DNA from: Firmicutes bacterium CAG:582
GTDB taxonomy: Bacteria; Bacillota_I; Bacilli_A; RF39; UBA660
Direction: 5' to 3'
Assembly (NCBI GenBank): GCA_000435515.1
Contig: FR884151.1
Span: forward strand, 1 to 16,567
DNA: 16,567 nt
Under the pieces are notes generated by a model, which searched no databases, was not told the origin of the DNA, and was given only the letters and a program-made list of their open reading frames with translations. The position numbers and the translations under genes are program-made. Positions 6,842 to 14,417 of the stretch are shown in pieces (within the stretch, counting starts at the first letter, position 1; each line of letters begins with the position of its first letter).

Positions 6842-7336
6842 TTAACCTCCAAAAGTACTTCCATCTTTAGGAAAATATATATTTTTTGTTTCACCAGTTA
6901 CATAGAACTTAGTAAAATCTTGAAATACTGGTATTGAAAGGGAAAAAAACACATAAACCTTGTAATAGGCAGTTATCATATCCCCCGTAGCAGAATTAGA
7001 ATTAATTTTTTGTATGCAAAAATTATATTTATCATTTTTATTTGGATGAGCCGTTGTTCCTTCATCAATTCTAAAACCTGCAAAAGACAAATTATCGTCT
7101 GTTAAAAGTTTATCACAGCTTCCGATTGCATTATATCCGATTCCCTTTAAAAAGGTTGTAATATCCTCTTTTGCTTCTTCGCTTACTCCACCATATTTTT
7201 CAATTCTTTCAACTATACCATTTTTTACTTTGAAAGCTTTAGAGTAATTAATAGAAAAAGCTAGAAAACCTGAAAATAACGCAATGAAAGCAATTACGAT
7301 ACCCATTATCCATGTTGCACCAATCGCTTCTCTCAT
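6842..7336 (-). CDS. TadE-like minor pilin protein, copy 2
   Basis: A 164-residue protein with a short cytoplasmic N-terminus, one membrane helix (about 9-30) and an extracytoplasmic domain. It is a clear paralog of the 7717-8199 gene. Shared features are the MR[ED] start, W..GIV in the helix, the NYS.A....K...V..IE.Y.G helix, GY followed by a cysteine, a second cysteine in a Y/NFCI-type strand, and a C-terminal P.F....F.V.GET block. The layout (N-terminal helix, long amphipathic helix, small beta domain with a disulfide) suits TadE/TadF-type pseudopilins, though I cannot confirm the Pfam family. The MinD-like gene starts 2 nt after its stop. GGAGATGAT precedes its ATG. Confidence 0.65.
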   Translation of the reverse strand: MREAIGATWIMGIVIAFIALFSGFLAFSINYSKAFKVKNGIVERIEKYGGVSEEAKEDITTFLKGIGYNAIGSCDKLLTDDNLSFAGFRIDEGTTAHPNKNDKYNFCIQKINSNSATGDMITAYYKVYVFFSLSIPVFQDFTKFYVTGETKNIYFPKDGSTFGG

Positions 7337-7370
7337 GCGTTATCATCTCCATTACATATAAATTAAAAAA

Positions 7371-7628
7371 TTATTTAGTAGTATCTTCTACATCTTTTCT
7401 AGGACACTTAACATCTATTTCTGTTTCACCATCAGTGTCTAGATATTTACATGCACATGTACTTCCACTACCACTACAATCACAAGAAATTACCTCTGTA
7501 CAATGAGTTGATCTAACAATATTTGCCTTAATTGAAGGCCAGATTAGTGTAGTAAATACCACCGATATTGCAGCTATTGCTACTACTGCTACTGCAGTCA
7601 TACTTAATTCTCCTGTTGCATCTTTCAT
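7371..7628 (-). CDS. Cysteine-rich pilin-like small protein
   Basis: An 85-residue protein. A hydrophobic helix rich in Ala/Val (about 10-30) follows a very short N-terminus containing GELS, as in Flp/Tad-type pilins, but the expected Glu at +5 after a Gly cleavage site is not evident. The mature part is only about 50 residues and carries six cysteines (43, 49, 51, 58, 60, 75), with a small CDC...CAC cluster suggesting disulfides or metal binding. It has its own good promoter and AGGAG ahead of the ATG. Flanked by two TadE-like genes, it is the best candidate for the major subunit of the structure encoded here. That is inference. Confidence 0.6.
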   Translation of the reverse strand: MKDATGELSMTAVAVVAIAAISVVFTTLIWPSIKANIVRSTHCTEVISCDCSGSGSTCACKYLDTDGETEIDVKCPRKDVEDTTK

Positions 7629-7663
7629 TTAAAACACACATCTCCTATTCTATTTATGTTTTA

Positions 7664-7692
7664 ATTATACTATTATTATTTTCCATATTCAA
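7664..7692 (-). promoter_or_regulatory. Promoter of the pilin-like gene
   Basis: TTGAAT (7687-7692), 17 nt, TATAAT (7664-7669) lie on the minus strand. The predicted start is about 30 nt before the ATG. It gives the pilin-like gene, and perhaps the two genes after it, transcription independent of the preceding TadE-like gene. Confidence 0.75.
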
Positions 7693-7699
7693 TTATTTT

Positions 7700-7714
7700 A
7701 TGTAAAATTTACAT
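7700..7714. repeat. 15-bp palindrome upstream of the pilin promoter
   Basis: ATGTAAA-A-TTTACAT is a perfect inverted repeat with 7-bp arms. It sits between the stop of the upstream gene (7717) and the -35 of the pilin promoter. No T run follows, so it is not an ordinary terminator; it could be an operator. In such AT-rich DNA, chance is also possible. Confidence 0.4.
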
Positions 7715-7716
7715 CT

Positions 7717-8199
7717 CTAACTTAAATATGCCTCTTCAGGATAAAGTAATTCATTTGTTTCTCCATTTACTGTAAATGTAAATACATTACCAAATAAAGG
7801 TAAATCAAAAGTGAAAAAAACATCAATATCATATGTATATCTAGTCTCACAAGTATATACTGAATTGCATAATTGAGCAGAAGCTGTTCGATAAATGCAA
7901 TAGTTTTGGGCATCAGTCGGATTTTTTGTAACATATCCATCTTTAACCCCAATTACATCTATACCATCTTTTTTTGCACATTTTTTTGAAGTACGATATC
8001 CATAACTATTAGCAATTCTATCCAGTTTTTGAACTGTATTACCATTAATTCCATTATACTGCTCGATTGCATTTACCATTTCACTTTTCATACGATAAGC
8101 ATTACTATAATTCAAACTTATAGCTACAAACGCGATGATAAAAACCATCAAAGTCATTACTATCCCAATTAACCAAAGTCCATTAATTGAATCTCTCAT
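7717..8199 (-). CDS. TadE-like minor pilin protein, copy 1
   Basis: A 160-residue paralog of the 6842-7336 product: MRDSINGLWLIGIV start, membrane helix at about 9-30, NYSNAYRMK amphipathic helix, GY plus cysteine, NYCIYR strand and a C-terminal P.F....F.VNGET block. It has an extra cysteine pair (AQLC..VYTCETR) absent from copy 2, so probably two disulfides. GGAGTGA lies 7 nt before the ATG. A terminator separates it from the preceding cadherin-like gene; a TATAAT at 8226-8231 without a good -35 may drive it. The two copies flank the pilin-like gene, suggesting they form distinct minor subunits or initiation complexes. Function is inferred only. Confidence 0.65.
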   Translation of the reverse strand: MRDSINGLWLIGIVMTLMVFIIAFVAISLNYSNAYRMKSEMVNAIEQYNGINGNTVQKLDRIANSYGYRTSKKCAKKDGIDVIGVKDGYVTKNPTDAQNYCIYRTASAQLCNSVYTCETRYTYDIDVFFTFDLPLFGNVFTFTVNGETNELLYPEEAYLS

Positions 8200-8244
8200 A
8201 TAATAATCACTCCTAGTCTAAATAAATTATACATTTATTTTTAT

Positions 8245-8270
8245 AAAAAAAAAAGAGCAAAAACTCTTTT
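8245..8270 (-). terminator. Terminator of the cadherin-like gene, overlapping its stop
   Basis: AAAAGAG (minus, 8264-8270) pairs with CTCTTTT (8251-8257) around a 6-nt loop and is followed by a T run. The left arm overlaps the TAA at 8269-8271. Confidence 0.8.
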
Positions 8271-9465
8271 ACTCATATTTATATTTTCCTTTACTCTTTT
8301 TTAAATATTTATATAAGAAATATACAGCAGTAGCCAATGCTCCAATTAATAAAAGAATTAGCAACACGTATTTCCATGTATTAGAATTTTTTCTAACTTT
8401 TATTTGGTAATTGCATTCATTTCCATCTGCACTTAAAACAACAATATCGATAACACTTTTATTTTTTAAATTTTCATTTCCACGAATCTCATAAGTTGCA
8501 CTTAATTCTTGAGTAGGAACAACTACTATATCCAAAGATTTTACATTTTTAGGTAAAGTTAAAGTATAATCATATTTATTTTTAGAAAATTCAATACTAT
8601 AATCTTCAATATAAATATTTGCTAGAGTACAATCACTTGTTTCAACACTATAACGTGTAATATTGAAGTTTACTTCTCTCGTATCTCCATTTTCAGCCGT
8701 AACAATAACCTTTACAAGAGTATCCTCATTAGGCATATTAGTGTTACCAATTACTTGATAAGTAGCTCTTTTGCTTTCTAGTTCAACAGTTACTTCAATT
8801 TCAGTCATATCATAAGGAAGTTTAACTGAATAATCAGTTTTATCTTGTTTATATCTAACGTCTTGACCATTAATTTTTATATTTTTGATATTGTTATTAC
8901 TTGAAATTTCTGGTGCTGTTGTAGTTGTTGTTTTTTGTGGAGCAGTAAAACCAGTTGTTGGAATACGTCGAGTTGTCGTTGTTTTCTTTCCTCCATTAAC
9001 TTTAGTAGTTGTTTTATTATTACTTGGTTTTGTAGTCGTATTATTTTGTGGTTGAGTTGGAGTTACACTTCCACCATTTTGATATGCACTTCCATCTTTT
9101 TTTCTATTACAATCAACAAACTCAACTCTAGTACAGTAAGGATTGCTTCCTGTTTTACAAGTCCCACTATATTTACTACATCCATCACTAGTAATTTGAC
9201 TATATGGTTCGTAATTACCATTTTGGCAACGATATGTTGCAATTGATGTCATTGGATCTAAACTATATTTTGAATTACTCTCACAAGTAGCTCTATAGCA
9301 ATATTTATAATAATAACTACCTTCATTTGTTCCAATTGTTTTGAATCCATCTGCAAATCTGTAACATTCACCAAAACTTATATTACTAGATCCTGTTGGA
9401 GCGGCTAAAACAGTTGATGAAACAAACATAAAAACACCAATAATAAATATCAAACTTTTTTTCAT
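8269..9465 (-). CDS. Membrane-anchored surface protein with Cys-rich, Thr-linker and cadherin-like domains
   Basis: A 398-residue exported protein. A signal peptide covers residues 1-21 (cut near VLA-APTG). A Cys-rich domain (about 28-125) has eight cysteines (34, 56, 61, 80, 96, 103, 111, 119), implying four disulfides. A Thr/Asn/Pro linker (132-188) is probably a stalk. Two cadherin-like beta-sandwich (PF12733-type) repeats follow (192-272 and 280-358), each with DYSV/DYT.. and ATY.V/I.GN signatures. It ends in a membrane helix (364-386) and a basic tail with no LPxTG. It should therefore stand on the cell surface, likely for adhesion. ATG 9465 is preferred to GTG 9471 because the GGTGT ribosome site would overlap the latter. 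It starts the pilus-like block but has its own terminator. Confidence 0.8.
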   Translation of the reverse strand: MKKSLIFIIGVFMFVSSTVLAAPTGSSNISFGECYRFADGFKTIGTNEGSYYYKYCYRATCESNSKYSLDPMTSIATYRCQNGNYEPYSQITSDGCSKYSGTCKTGSNPYCTRVEFVDCNRKKDGSAYQNGGSVTPTQPQNNTTTKPSNNKTTTKVNGGKKTTTTRRIPTTGFTAPQKTTTTTAPEISSNNNIKNIKINGQDVRYKQDKTDYSVKLPYDMTEIEVTVELESKRATYQVIGNTNMPNEDTLVKVIVTAENGDTREVNFNITRYSVETSDCTLANIYIEDYSIEFSKNKYDYTLTLPKNVKSLDIVVVPTQELSATYEIRGNENLKNKSVIDIVVLSADGNECNYQIKVRKNSNTWKYVLLILLLIGALATAVYFLYKYLKKSKGKYKYE

Positions 9466-9521
9466 TTTCACACCACAATTCTATAATAATTATAAGATAT
9501 TAAACTAAACTTTTCAAGAAA

Positions 9522-10430
9522 TTATTTTCTTCTATTCTCGCTTATAAGTTCCATATCAGTAGTAAGTTGATTAATTCTTTCAATAATTCTTTTGGCTTTT
9601 ACCATATCAACACCATTTTTAGTATACGCAAGATGACTGATAAGTTCATCTTTATTTAAATTAGATGTAAAAAACGTTGGCATTTTAGCATCCATTCTAT
9701 ATTGTAAAATAGTTCCCAATATTTCATCCCTACTCCAAGGACTAACACTTTCGGCACCAATATCATCAATAAGAAGAAGTTCAGTAGTTTTAAGTTTATG
9801 CATTCTATCATCAAAATCATCATTAAAAGATTCTTTAAGACTTCTTAAAAGTTCCGGATAATAAACTATAATAGATTTAACATTAAGTTTTGAAAGTTCA
9901 TTAAATAAAGCAGCTATCAAATAACTCTTACCAGCTCCAAATGACCCATGAAGATATAATCCTTTAATATTTTTATCTTTTTGATATTCTTTATAAAAAT
10001 TATTTATCCACTTAATAACATTTTTTCTTTTTTTGTCAGTTAAATCAATATCTTTCATTGAAGCATTTTTGATACTTAATGGCTCACTAAAACATTCTGT
10101 TTTTAAAAGTTCCATTTTTTCATATTCACGTTTATATTTACATTCTACATAATCAAAATTAAGACGATTACCAACACTTTTAGGGAAATATACACATCCA
10201 TTAACTGCATTTTTACACTCTAAGACACCTTTACACTTACTACAATTTTTAAGTTCCTTACTAGTGCGTTCAAGTTTAGTTGTGTACTTTATAGCTACAT
10301 CTTCACTTAAATCCAACTTTTTTATCATTTTTTTAAAATCTTCATCCTTACATGCTTCAACGTAGCTTTTTAAAAGTTCACGATCAAGTTTATCTTTATC
10401 AACTTTTGTAAGTTCACTCAATTTTTCCAT
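9522..10430 (-). CDS. dnaI: Primosomal helicase loader DnaI
   Basis: A 302-residue AAA+ ATPase that loads the replicative helicase (DnaC in Bacillus naming) onto DNA with DnaB and DnaD. An N-terminal helical region leads to a zinc-binding cluster (C63, C66, C72, C79, with C97 beyond) that contacts the helicase. The AAA+ core has Walker A GSFGAGKS (162-169), Walker B LLLIDD (218-223) and a sensor-1-like FFTSN (253-257); R284/R288 region (KRIIERI) fits the arginine-rich end. Length matches Bacillus DnaI (311). Start ATG 10430 is 4 nt after GGTGAT; a GTG at 10439 falls in that site. It follows dnaB by 5 nt in one operon. All key residues are intact. Confidence 0.93.
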   Translation of the reverse strand: MEKLSELTKVDKDKLDRELLKSYVEACKDEDFKKMIKKLDLSEDVAIKYTTKLERTSKELKNCSKCKGVLECKNAVNGCVYFPKSVGNRLNFDYVECKYKREYEKMELLKTECFSEPLSIKNASMKDIDLTDKKRKNVIKWINNFYKEYQKDKNIKGLYLHGSFGAGKSYLIAALFNELSKLNVKSIIVYYPELLRSLKESFNDDFDDRMHKLKTTELLLIDDIGAESVSPWSRDEILGTILQYRMDAKMPTFFTSNLNKDELISHLAYTKNGVDMVKAKRIIERINQLTTDMELISENRRK

Positions 10431-10435
10431 TATTA

Positions 10436-11716
10436 TCACCTAAATTCTTCAAACATACTTTCAAGTTCTGCAAGTTCTTCTTCGCTCATTTTTTCGCTTT
10501 TATTATCCTTATCCATCCAAGCTGGTACATTAACAACATCTTTCTTAGTAATTTCTTTTACTACTTTAACGTTTTTCTTATGGCCTTTTTCAGCAATACT
10601 CATCGCATCTTCTACTGTTTTAACATTTCTTCTTGACCAATCTCCCGCTATAGTTTCTAAATATGCTGAATTAAGTTTACCATTATTAACAAGCAACGCA
10701 TAATCCACAAGAACATTGATAACCCCTGGAGGCAGATCAAAGTCAACAGCTAAATGTTCAAGCAATTTTAAATCTCTACTGGTTGGCTTAATCCCCCTAT
10801 TCTTACTTTTTAAGAAATCATATGGTTTAGTATTTTCAAATACATGAATCATTTTACCTCTATTAGAAAGATCCCCACTTGGACTTTTTAAATACTCCGG
10901 TTGAGTTCTATAAACAATAGTTGGTAAACTTCCATTATTGTTATACTCATAATTTTTTCTAGTAGAAATTCTAAGTTTATCTTTATTAATTATTCCATAT
11001 TCATCAATAACAAGTCTAATAATTTCACTCATTTTAATGGAATCAATATTATAAATAAACGCTAATTGATTAATTAAATCTCTAGTTTTTTTGTTGAATG
11101 TCTTACTGGTAACTAGTCCTTTTGGCAAAGTCGATTCTAAAAGTTCAAAATCAATAGAAGATTCAATATTAACTCCAAGTTTTTTTACACTTCTTATATT
11201 TTCTTCATAAACACTTTCATTAACTGATTTAAAAGTTTCATTCATACTTGAAGTAATCTCTTCATAATCACCTTTACTAAAAGTATGTCTTTTATAATTA
11301 TTTAAAATAATATTATATTCATTTTCTCCAATGTTGTTTAAAAGTAAAACGCTTAAAACCGGATGATTTAAAAATTCACTAGCACTTAAAGGAGAATAAA
11401 GTTCATACAAATATTCGTTTATATTATCATTTCTCTTAATATAACTTTTTAATAAACCAACAGCTTCCAAACTTTTTCTGGCATTTTCAATATCAATTAA
11501 CTTAGTTTTTAAAATAGTCATTAAATGATGATGTGTAAAATCTTTGCTCATTATCTCAAGTTTATCCAAATCAGCCCAAAGAGTTAAATAAAGGCTTACA
11601 GCTATTGGACCAATTATTGGTTCATATAAAGAAATTATTATTTTCTTATCAACCTCAGTCAAAATAGTTTGATTGATAATTGTATATGTATCAGCTGGCA
11701 ACAAACTATTTTTCAT
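10436..11716 (-). CDS. dnaB: Replication initiation and membrane attachment protein DnaB
   Basis: A 426-residue protein of the Firmicutes DnaB/DnaD family (not the helicase). It acts after DnaA and DnaD at oriC and at stalled forks to recruit the DnaI-helicase complex. The N-terminal part (1-110) is a winged-helix-like region, and the middle is helical. The DnaD/DnaB_2 domain is at about 298-375 with the YxxxIxxxW signature at Y352, I356 and W360. The C-terminus is acidic (EEELAELESMFEEF). ATG 11716 is preferred to GTG 11725, which abuts the AAGGAA site. It ends in TGA whose bases overlap the dnaI ribosome site, giving tight coupling. A promoter lies just upstream. Confidence 0.92.
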   Translation of the reverse strand: MKNSLLPADTYTIINQTILTEVDKKIIISLYEPIIGPIAVSLYLTLWADLDKLEIMSKDFTHHHLMTILKTKLIDIENARKSLEAVGLLKSYIKRNDNINEYLYELYSPLSASEFLNHPVLSVLLLNNIGENEYNIILNNYKRHTFSKGDYEEITSSMNETFKSVNESVYEENIRSVKKLGVNIESSIDFELLESTLPKGLVTSKTFNKKTRDLINQLAFIYNIDSIKMSEIIRLVIDEYGIINKDKLRISTRKNYEYNNNGSLPTIVYRTQPEYLKSPSGDLSNRGKMIHVFENTKPYDFLKSKNRGIKPTSRDLKLLEHLAVDFDLPPGVINVLVDYALLVNNGKLNSAYLETIAGDWSRRNVKTVEDAMSIAEKGHKKNVKVVKEITKKDVVNVPAWMDKDNKSEKMSEEELAELESMFEEFR

Positions 11717-11738
11717 GAGTCTCACTTCCTTAACTTAT

Positions 11739-11767
11739 ATTTTATATTATTTTATTTTTTAAATCAA
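11739..11767 (-). promoter_or_regulatory. Promoter of dnaB-dnaI
   Basis: TTGATT (11762-11767), 17 nt, TAAAAT (11739-11744) lie on minus, each one or two mismatches from consensus. The predicted start is about 17 nt before the dnaB ATG. An orphan AGGAGG (11778-11783) sits upstream of it, followed only by a TTG-ATT-TAA minigene. Confidence 0.5.
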
Positions 11768-11820
11768 TTGTTAAATACCTCCTACCAATATATATAACGT
11801 TAAATATTTGTTTTTCTTCA

Positions 11821-11856
11821 AAAAAAGAAAAGAAACTATTTTTTCTTAGTTTCTTT
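11821..11856 (-). terminator. Terminator of the rnjB operon, overlapping the small-protein stop
   Basis: AAAGAAACTA (minus, 11847-11856) pairs perfectly over 10 bp with TAGTTTCTTT (11829-11838) around an 8-nt loop, followed by a T-rich run (11821-11828). The second arm includes the TAG stop of the 42-residue ORF. Confidence 0.85.
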
Positions 11857-11964
11857 CTTATCATCTTTTTGTTCTGGATAAGTGATTTCGATACCACATT
11901 CCATCAATTTTTTCATTAATTCTTCTTCAACTAAATTCTTATTAGTATTTACTTTATATCCCAT
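11836..11964 (-). CDS. 42-residue protein downstream of rnjB
   Basis: A short gene starting 3 nt after the RNase J stop. The protein begins MGYKVNTNKNLVEEELMKKL, continues MECGIEITYPEQ and ends in an Asp/Lys-rich tail (KDDKKETKKK). AGAGGT lies 7 nt before the ATG, inside the end of rnjB. The placement, ribosome site and shared terminator all argue for a translated gene coupled to rnjB. I do not recognise it. Bacillus pairs its RNase J1 gene with a small RNA polymerase subunit gene (rpoY), but that gene is upstream and this sequence does not resemble RpoY. The helical start and basic tail could suit a small RNA- or protein-binding partner; that is speculation. Confidence 0.65.
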   Translation of the reverse strand: MGYKVNTNKNLVEEELMKKLMECGIEITYPEQKDDKKETKKK

Positions 11965-11967
11965 AAA

Positions 11968-13602
11968 CTATACCTCTTGAATAACAGCAATAATCATTGG
12001 TTTAGTTTCTGTTTCACTCAAGAAATACTTACTTAACTCTTCCCTGATTTCATTTTTAATTTGATTATAGTCAACATAACTAGGTGTAGTATTATTCTCA
12101 ATTATATTAACAGCAATTCTTTTAATTTCTTCAATCATATCATAAGAGTCTTTTACATAAATAAATCCACGAGTAGTAACTTCAGGACCAACAAGAATTC
12201 TCTTTGTTTGTTTATCTAGAGTCGCACTTATTAGCATAATACCATTTTCACCAAGCATTTCTCTATCTTTAATAACAAGTTCACCAACATCATCACTACT
12301 TTTTCCATCTATTAAAACATCATCAACTTTAATAGTTTCAAATTTATCTTGTAAAACTCCATCAATAAATTCTACAACATCACCATTTTGTTTTAACAAA
12401 ATGTTTTCCGGTTTCATACCAAGTTCAGTTGCTAAATTAGCATTATTAACCATTGATCTATATTCACCTTTAACTGGCATATAATATTTAGGACTAACAA
12501 GGTTTAACATAATCATCAAATCTTCTTGACTTGCATGATGTAAAATCGTGTACGTGTTAGGAATAGTAACAACACTTGCTCCCATCATTGCAATCTCATC
12601 TTGAATACGAACAAATATCTTTTCAGTTGCATCATATTTAGGTTCTGCAAAAACAACTGTATCAGTTGGCTTTAAATTTATAAATTTATCATTACCATTC
12701 ACTATTTTATCAACTGTTGCATATGGTCTATCACGATCATCACAAACAAGCAAAATCGAATTTGCTGATTCAATATCACTTAAATCCCCAAGAATACTAG
12801 GTTTAATATTTAAATATCCATTTTTAATAGCCATATTTATAATATTTTGAAGTCTTTTACCCATTACTACAATCTTTTTATGCATATTGTTAGCTGCATC
12901 AAATATTTCTTGAATTGTATGTAAATGTACAGGTAAAGTGGAAACTATTATTCTTCCATCAGCATGGTTAAATGTATCTTTAAACCAATTAGTTAATCTA
13001 TGATGTGGAGAAGTATGTCCTTTTCTTTCTGAAAAAACTGATTCAGACATTAAACATAAAACTCCTTGCTTACCAACATAAGCAATTTTACCTAAGTCCA
13101 TTGAATAAGCCCCATTCATAGTAGGATCTATTAAAAAGTCTCCCGTATAAACAATTGCTCCATCATGAGTATTTATAACATACATAACAGCATCCGGTAC
13201 TGAATGACTTACATTTATTGGAAATACTGAAACGTTTTTAAAGCCAATTTTACGATTAGCAACAACATCAACTATGTTTTTTTCTTTCATACCATTCATT
13301 AATAATAATTCTTTTGTATATTTTGTTGCATAAACTCTAATTTTAGGTAAGTGTTCCACTAAATCAAAAACACCTCCCATATTTTCTTGATGTGCATGTG
13401 TTAAAAAAACACCAACAATTCTCTCTTTATTATCTTCTAAATATTTATAGTTAGGTAAAATATAATCTATTCCATACATTGAATCATTTGCATACTTTAT
13501 ACCAGCATCCATTATAAAAATTTTACCATCTATTTCTACAACATAGGTATTTTTACCCATTTCATTTAGGCCACCAAGCCCAAATATTTTTATTTTACTC
13601 AT
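11968..13602 (-). CDS. rnjB: Ribonuclease J2-type protein with degenerate active site
   Basis: A 544-residue metallo-beta-lactamase/beta-CASP protein of the RNase J family (mRNA decay and rRNA 5' processing). GLGGLNEMGKN opens the fold. The metal motif HxHxDH reads H69-A-H71-Q-E73-N74. The same Asp-to-Glu and His-to-Asn changes occur in Bacillus RNase J2, which has little activity alone and supports RNase J1. SHSVPDA and YTGDF are kept, as is the later histidine in LHHASQED and the PVKGEYR motif. The beta-CASP segment usually written TGSQGEP reads CDDRDRP here, a further departure. The C-terminal domain (DVLIDG, SATLDKQ, TTRGFIYV, KPMIIAVIQEV) is complete. So it is probably a structural partner of an RNase J1 elsewhere. 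AGGAGATGA precedes its ATG. Confidence 0.9.
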   Translation of the reverse strand: MSKIKIFGLGGLNEMGKNTYVVEIDGKIFIMDAGIKYANDSMYGIDYILPNYKYLEDNKERIVGVFLTHAHQENMGGVFDLVEHLPKIRVYATKYTKELLLMNGMKEKNIVDVVANRKIGFKNVSVFPINVSHSVPDAVMYVINTHDGAIVYTGDFLIDPTMNGAYSMDLGKIAYVGKQGVLCLMSESVFSERKGHTSPHHRLTNWFKDTFNHADGRIIVSTLPVHLHTIQEIFDAANNMHKKIVVMGKRLQNIINMAIKNGYLNIKPSILGDLSDIESANSILLVCDDRDRPYATVDKIVNGNDKFINLKPTDTVVFAEPKYDATEKIFVRIQDEIAMMGASVVTIPNTYTILHHASQEDLMIMLNLVSPKYYMPVKGEYRSMVNNANLATELGMKPENILLKQNGDVVEFIDGVLQDKFETIKVDDVLIDGKSSDDVGELVIKDREMLGENGIMLISATLDKQTKRILVGPEVTTRGFIYVKDSYDMIEEIKRIAVNIIENNTTPSYVDYNQIKNEIREELSKYFLSETETKPMIIAVIQEV

Positions 13603-13649
13603 TAAAATTCATCTCCTAATTAAATTAAAAAAGTATTTCACATACGAGC

Positions 13650-13658
13650 ATTATAACA
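13650..13658 (-). promoter_or_regulatory. Extended -10 promoter of rnjB
   Basis: TGTTATAAT on minus is a consensus extended -10 element, about 48 nt before the rnjB ATG. The -35 position falls in the T run of the preceding terminator, so recognition would rely on the TG extension. Confidence 0.5.
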
Positions 13659-13670
13659 TAAAAGAACATA

Positions 13671-13696
13671 AAAAAAAAGTCTAAAGACCTTTTTTA
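13671..13696 (-). terminator. Terminator overlapping the stop of the intact paralog
   Basis: GTCTTTAGAC (minus, 13679-13688) forms a small hairpin, extended by an A-rich/T-rich pairing with one bulge, and is followed by eight T (13671-13678). It includes the TAG at 13681-13683. The core is short, so strength is uncertain. Confidence 0.55.
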
Positions 13697-14187
13697 TATT
13701 TTTCTTCTTGTTGTTTTTCATCCAAACTTTGATAAGTTTTTAAAGCCTCGCTAAGAGTCATAAAACCTGATGCTGGATTTTTAACAACATATCCACCATG
13801 TAATAGTACATAAGTTTCTTCTAATAAATCTTGTTCAGTCACAGATTTACCAGTTTTTTCATTTATCATACCAATTGGCAATGCTCCAGCAAACATTTTA
13901 TAATATTCATAAGCACTTATTCTTCTACCCAAATATATTGGAGTGCCAAAATCATATGATTGATAAACTTCTACACCATTACGAATCACTTTTCTCTTTT
14001 TATGTACTTGAAAACAAACCATTTTGGAATTTGCATTATTTCTTGTAATAACATCAAAGACCGATTTATCATTTGTTAGGTCAATATCCTTATCAGTTCC
14101 ATCCACATAGCAACATTTTACATAAAGTTTATTGTCATCTAATTCTTCTACTTTTCTAATAGAAGTTTCATTTTTATTTTCTCCCAT
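13681..14187 (-). CDS. Unknown soluble protein, intact member of a tandem pair
   Basis: A 168-residue protein without signal peptide or membrane helix, and without a family I recognise. Recognisable pieces shared with its neighbour are the MGEN start, the KLYVKC.Y.DG...DIDLT strand, a FQVHKK....NG.E.YQSYDFG block, ISAYEYY, LPIGMI.E.TGKS, QDLL and the C-terminal EEKYKKGL. It is probably a small alpha/beta cytoplasmic protein. It has its own promoter and GAGGTG 6 nt before the ATG. A weak hairpin terminator covers the stop. The neighbour at 14418-14923 is a broken copy of about equal length, so this one likely carries the remaining activity. Confidence 0.7.
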   Translation of the reverse strand: MGENKNETSIRKVEELDDNKLYVKCCYVDGTDKDIDLTNDKSVFDVITRNNANSKMVCFQVHKKRKVIRNGVEVYQSYDFGTPIYLGRRISAYEYYKMFAGALPIGMINEKTGKSVTEQDLLEETYVLLHGGYVVKNPASGFMTLSEALKTYQSLDEKQQEEKYKKGL

Positions 14188-14207
14188 TTTCCCACCTCAC
14201 CTAAAGT

Positions 14208-14236
14208 ATTGTATATTATTTTGTAGAAAAAATCAA
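14208..14236 (-). promoter_or_regulatory. Promoter of the intact paralog
   Basis: TTGATT (14231-14236), 17 nt, TACAAT (14208-14213) on minus. The broken neighbour copy keeps the same arrangement, TTGATT, 17 nt, TATAGT, which supports both assignments. Confidence 0.6.
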
Positions 14237-14342
14237 TCTCTGTAAATAATGGTTTAAAATTTTATCATCCACTTCTTATTAAAATTGACTTTAATACACG
14301 AAATAATTTTTCGAACATATCATATACTAAATTCTTTTACAT

Positions 14343-14377
14343 AAAAAATATCCTATTTTTATTAGGATATTTTTTTT
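14343..14377 (-). terminator. Symmetrical terminator after the broken paralog
   Basis: AAAAAATATCCTA (14343-14355) pairs with the mirror arm 14363-14375 around a 7-nt loop, with T runs on both strands. It lies 41 nt past the end of the broken gene and could act in both directions. The rest of 14188-14417 holds only the promoter above; I see no gene there. Confidence 0.8.
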
Positions 14378-14417
14378 AAATAATATTTTTTATAAGAGCT
14401 TACTTTTTAACTCAAGT

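Noticed and set aside
9465..9471. GTG start giving MKMKK for the cadherin-like protein
   Set aside because: The only ribosome-site-like bases (GGTGT) overlap this GTG; the ATG two codons on gives a normal signal peptide.
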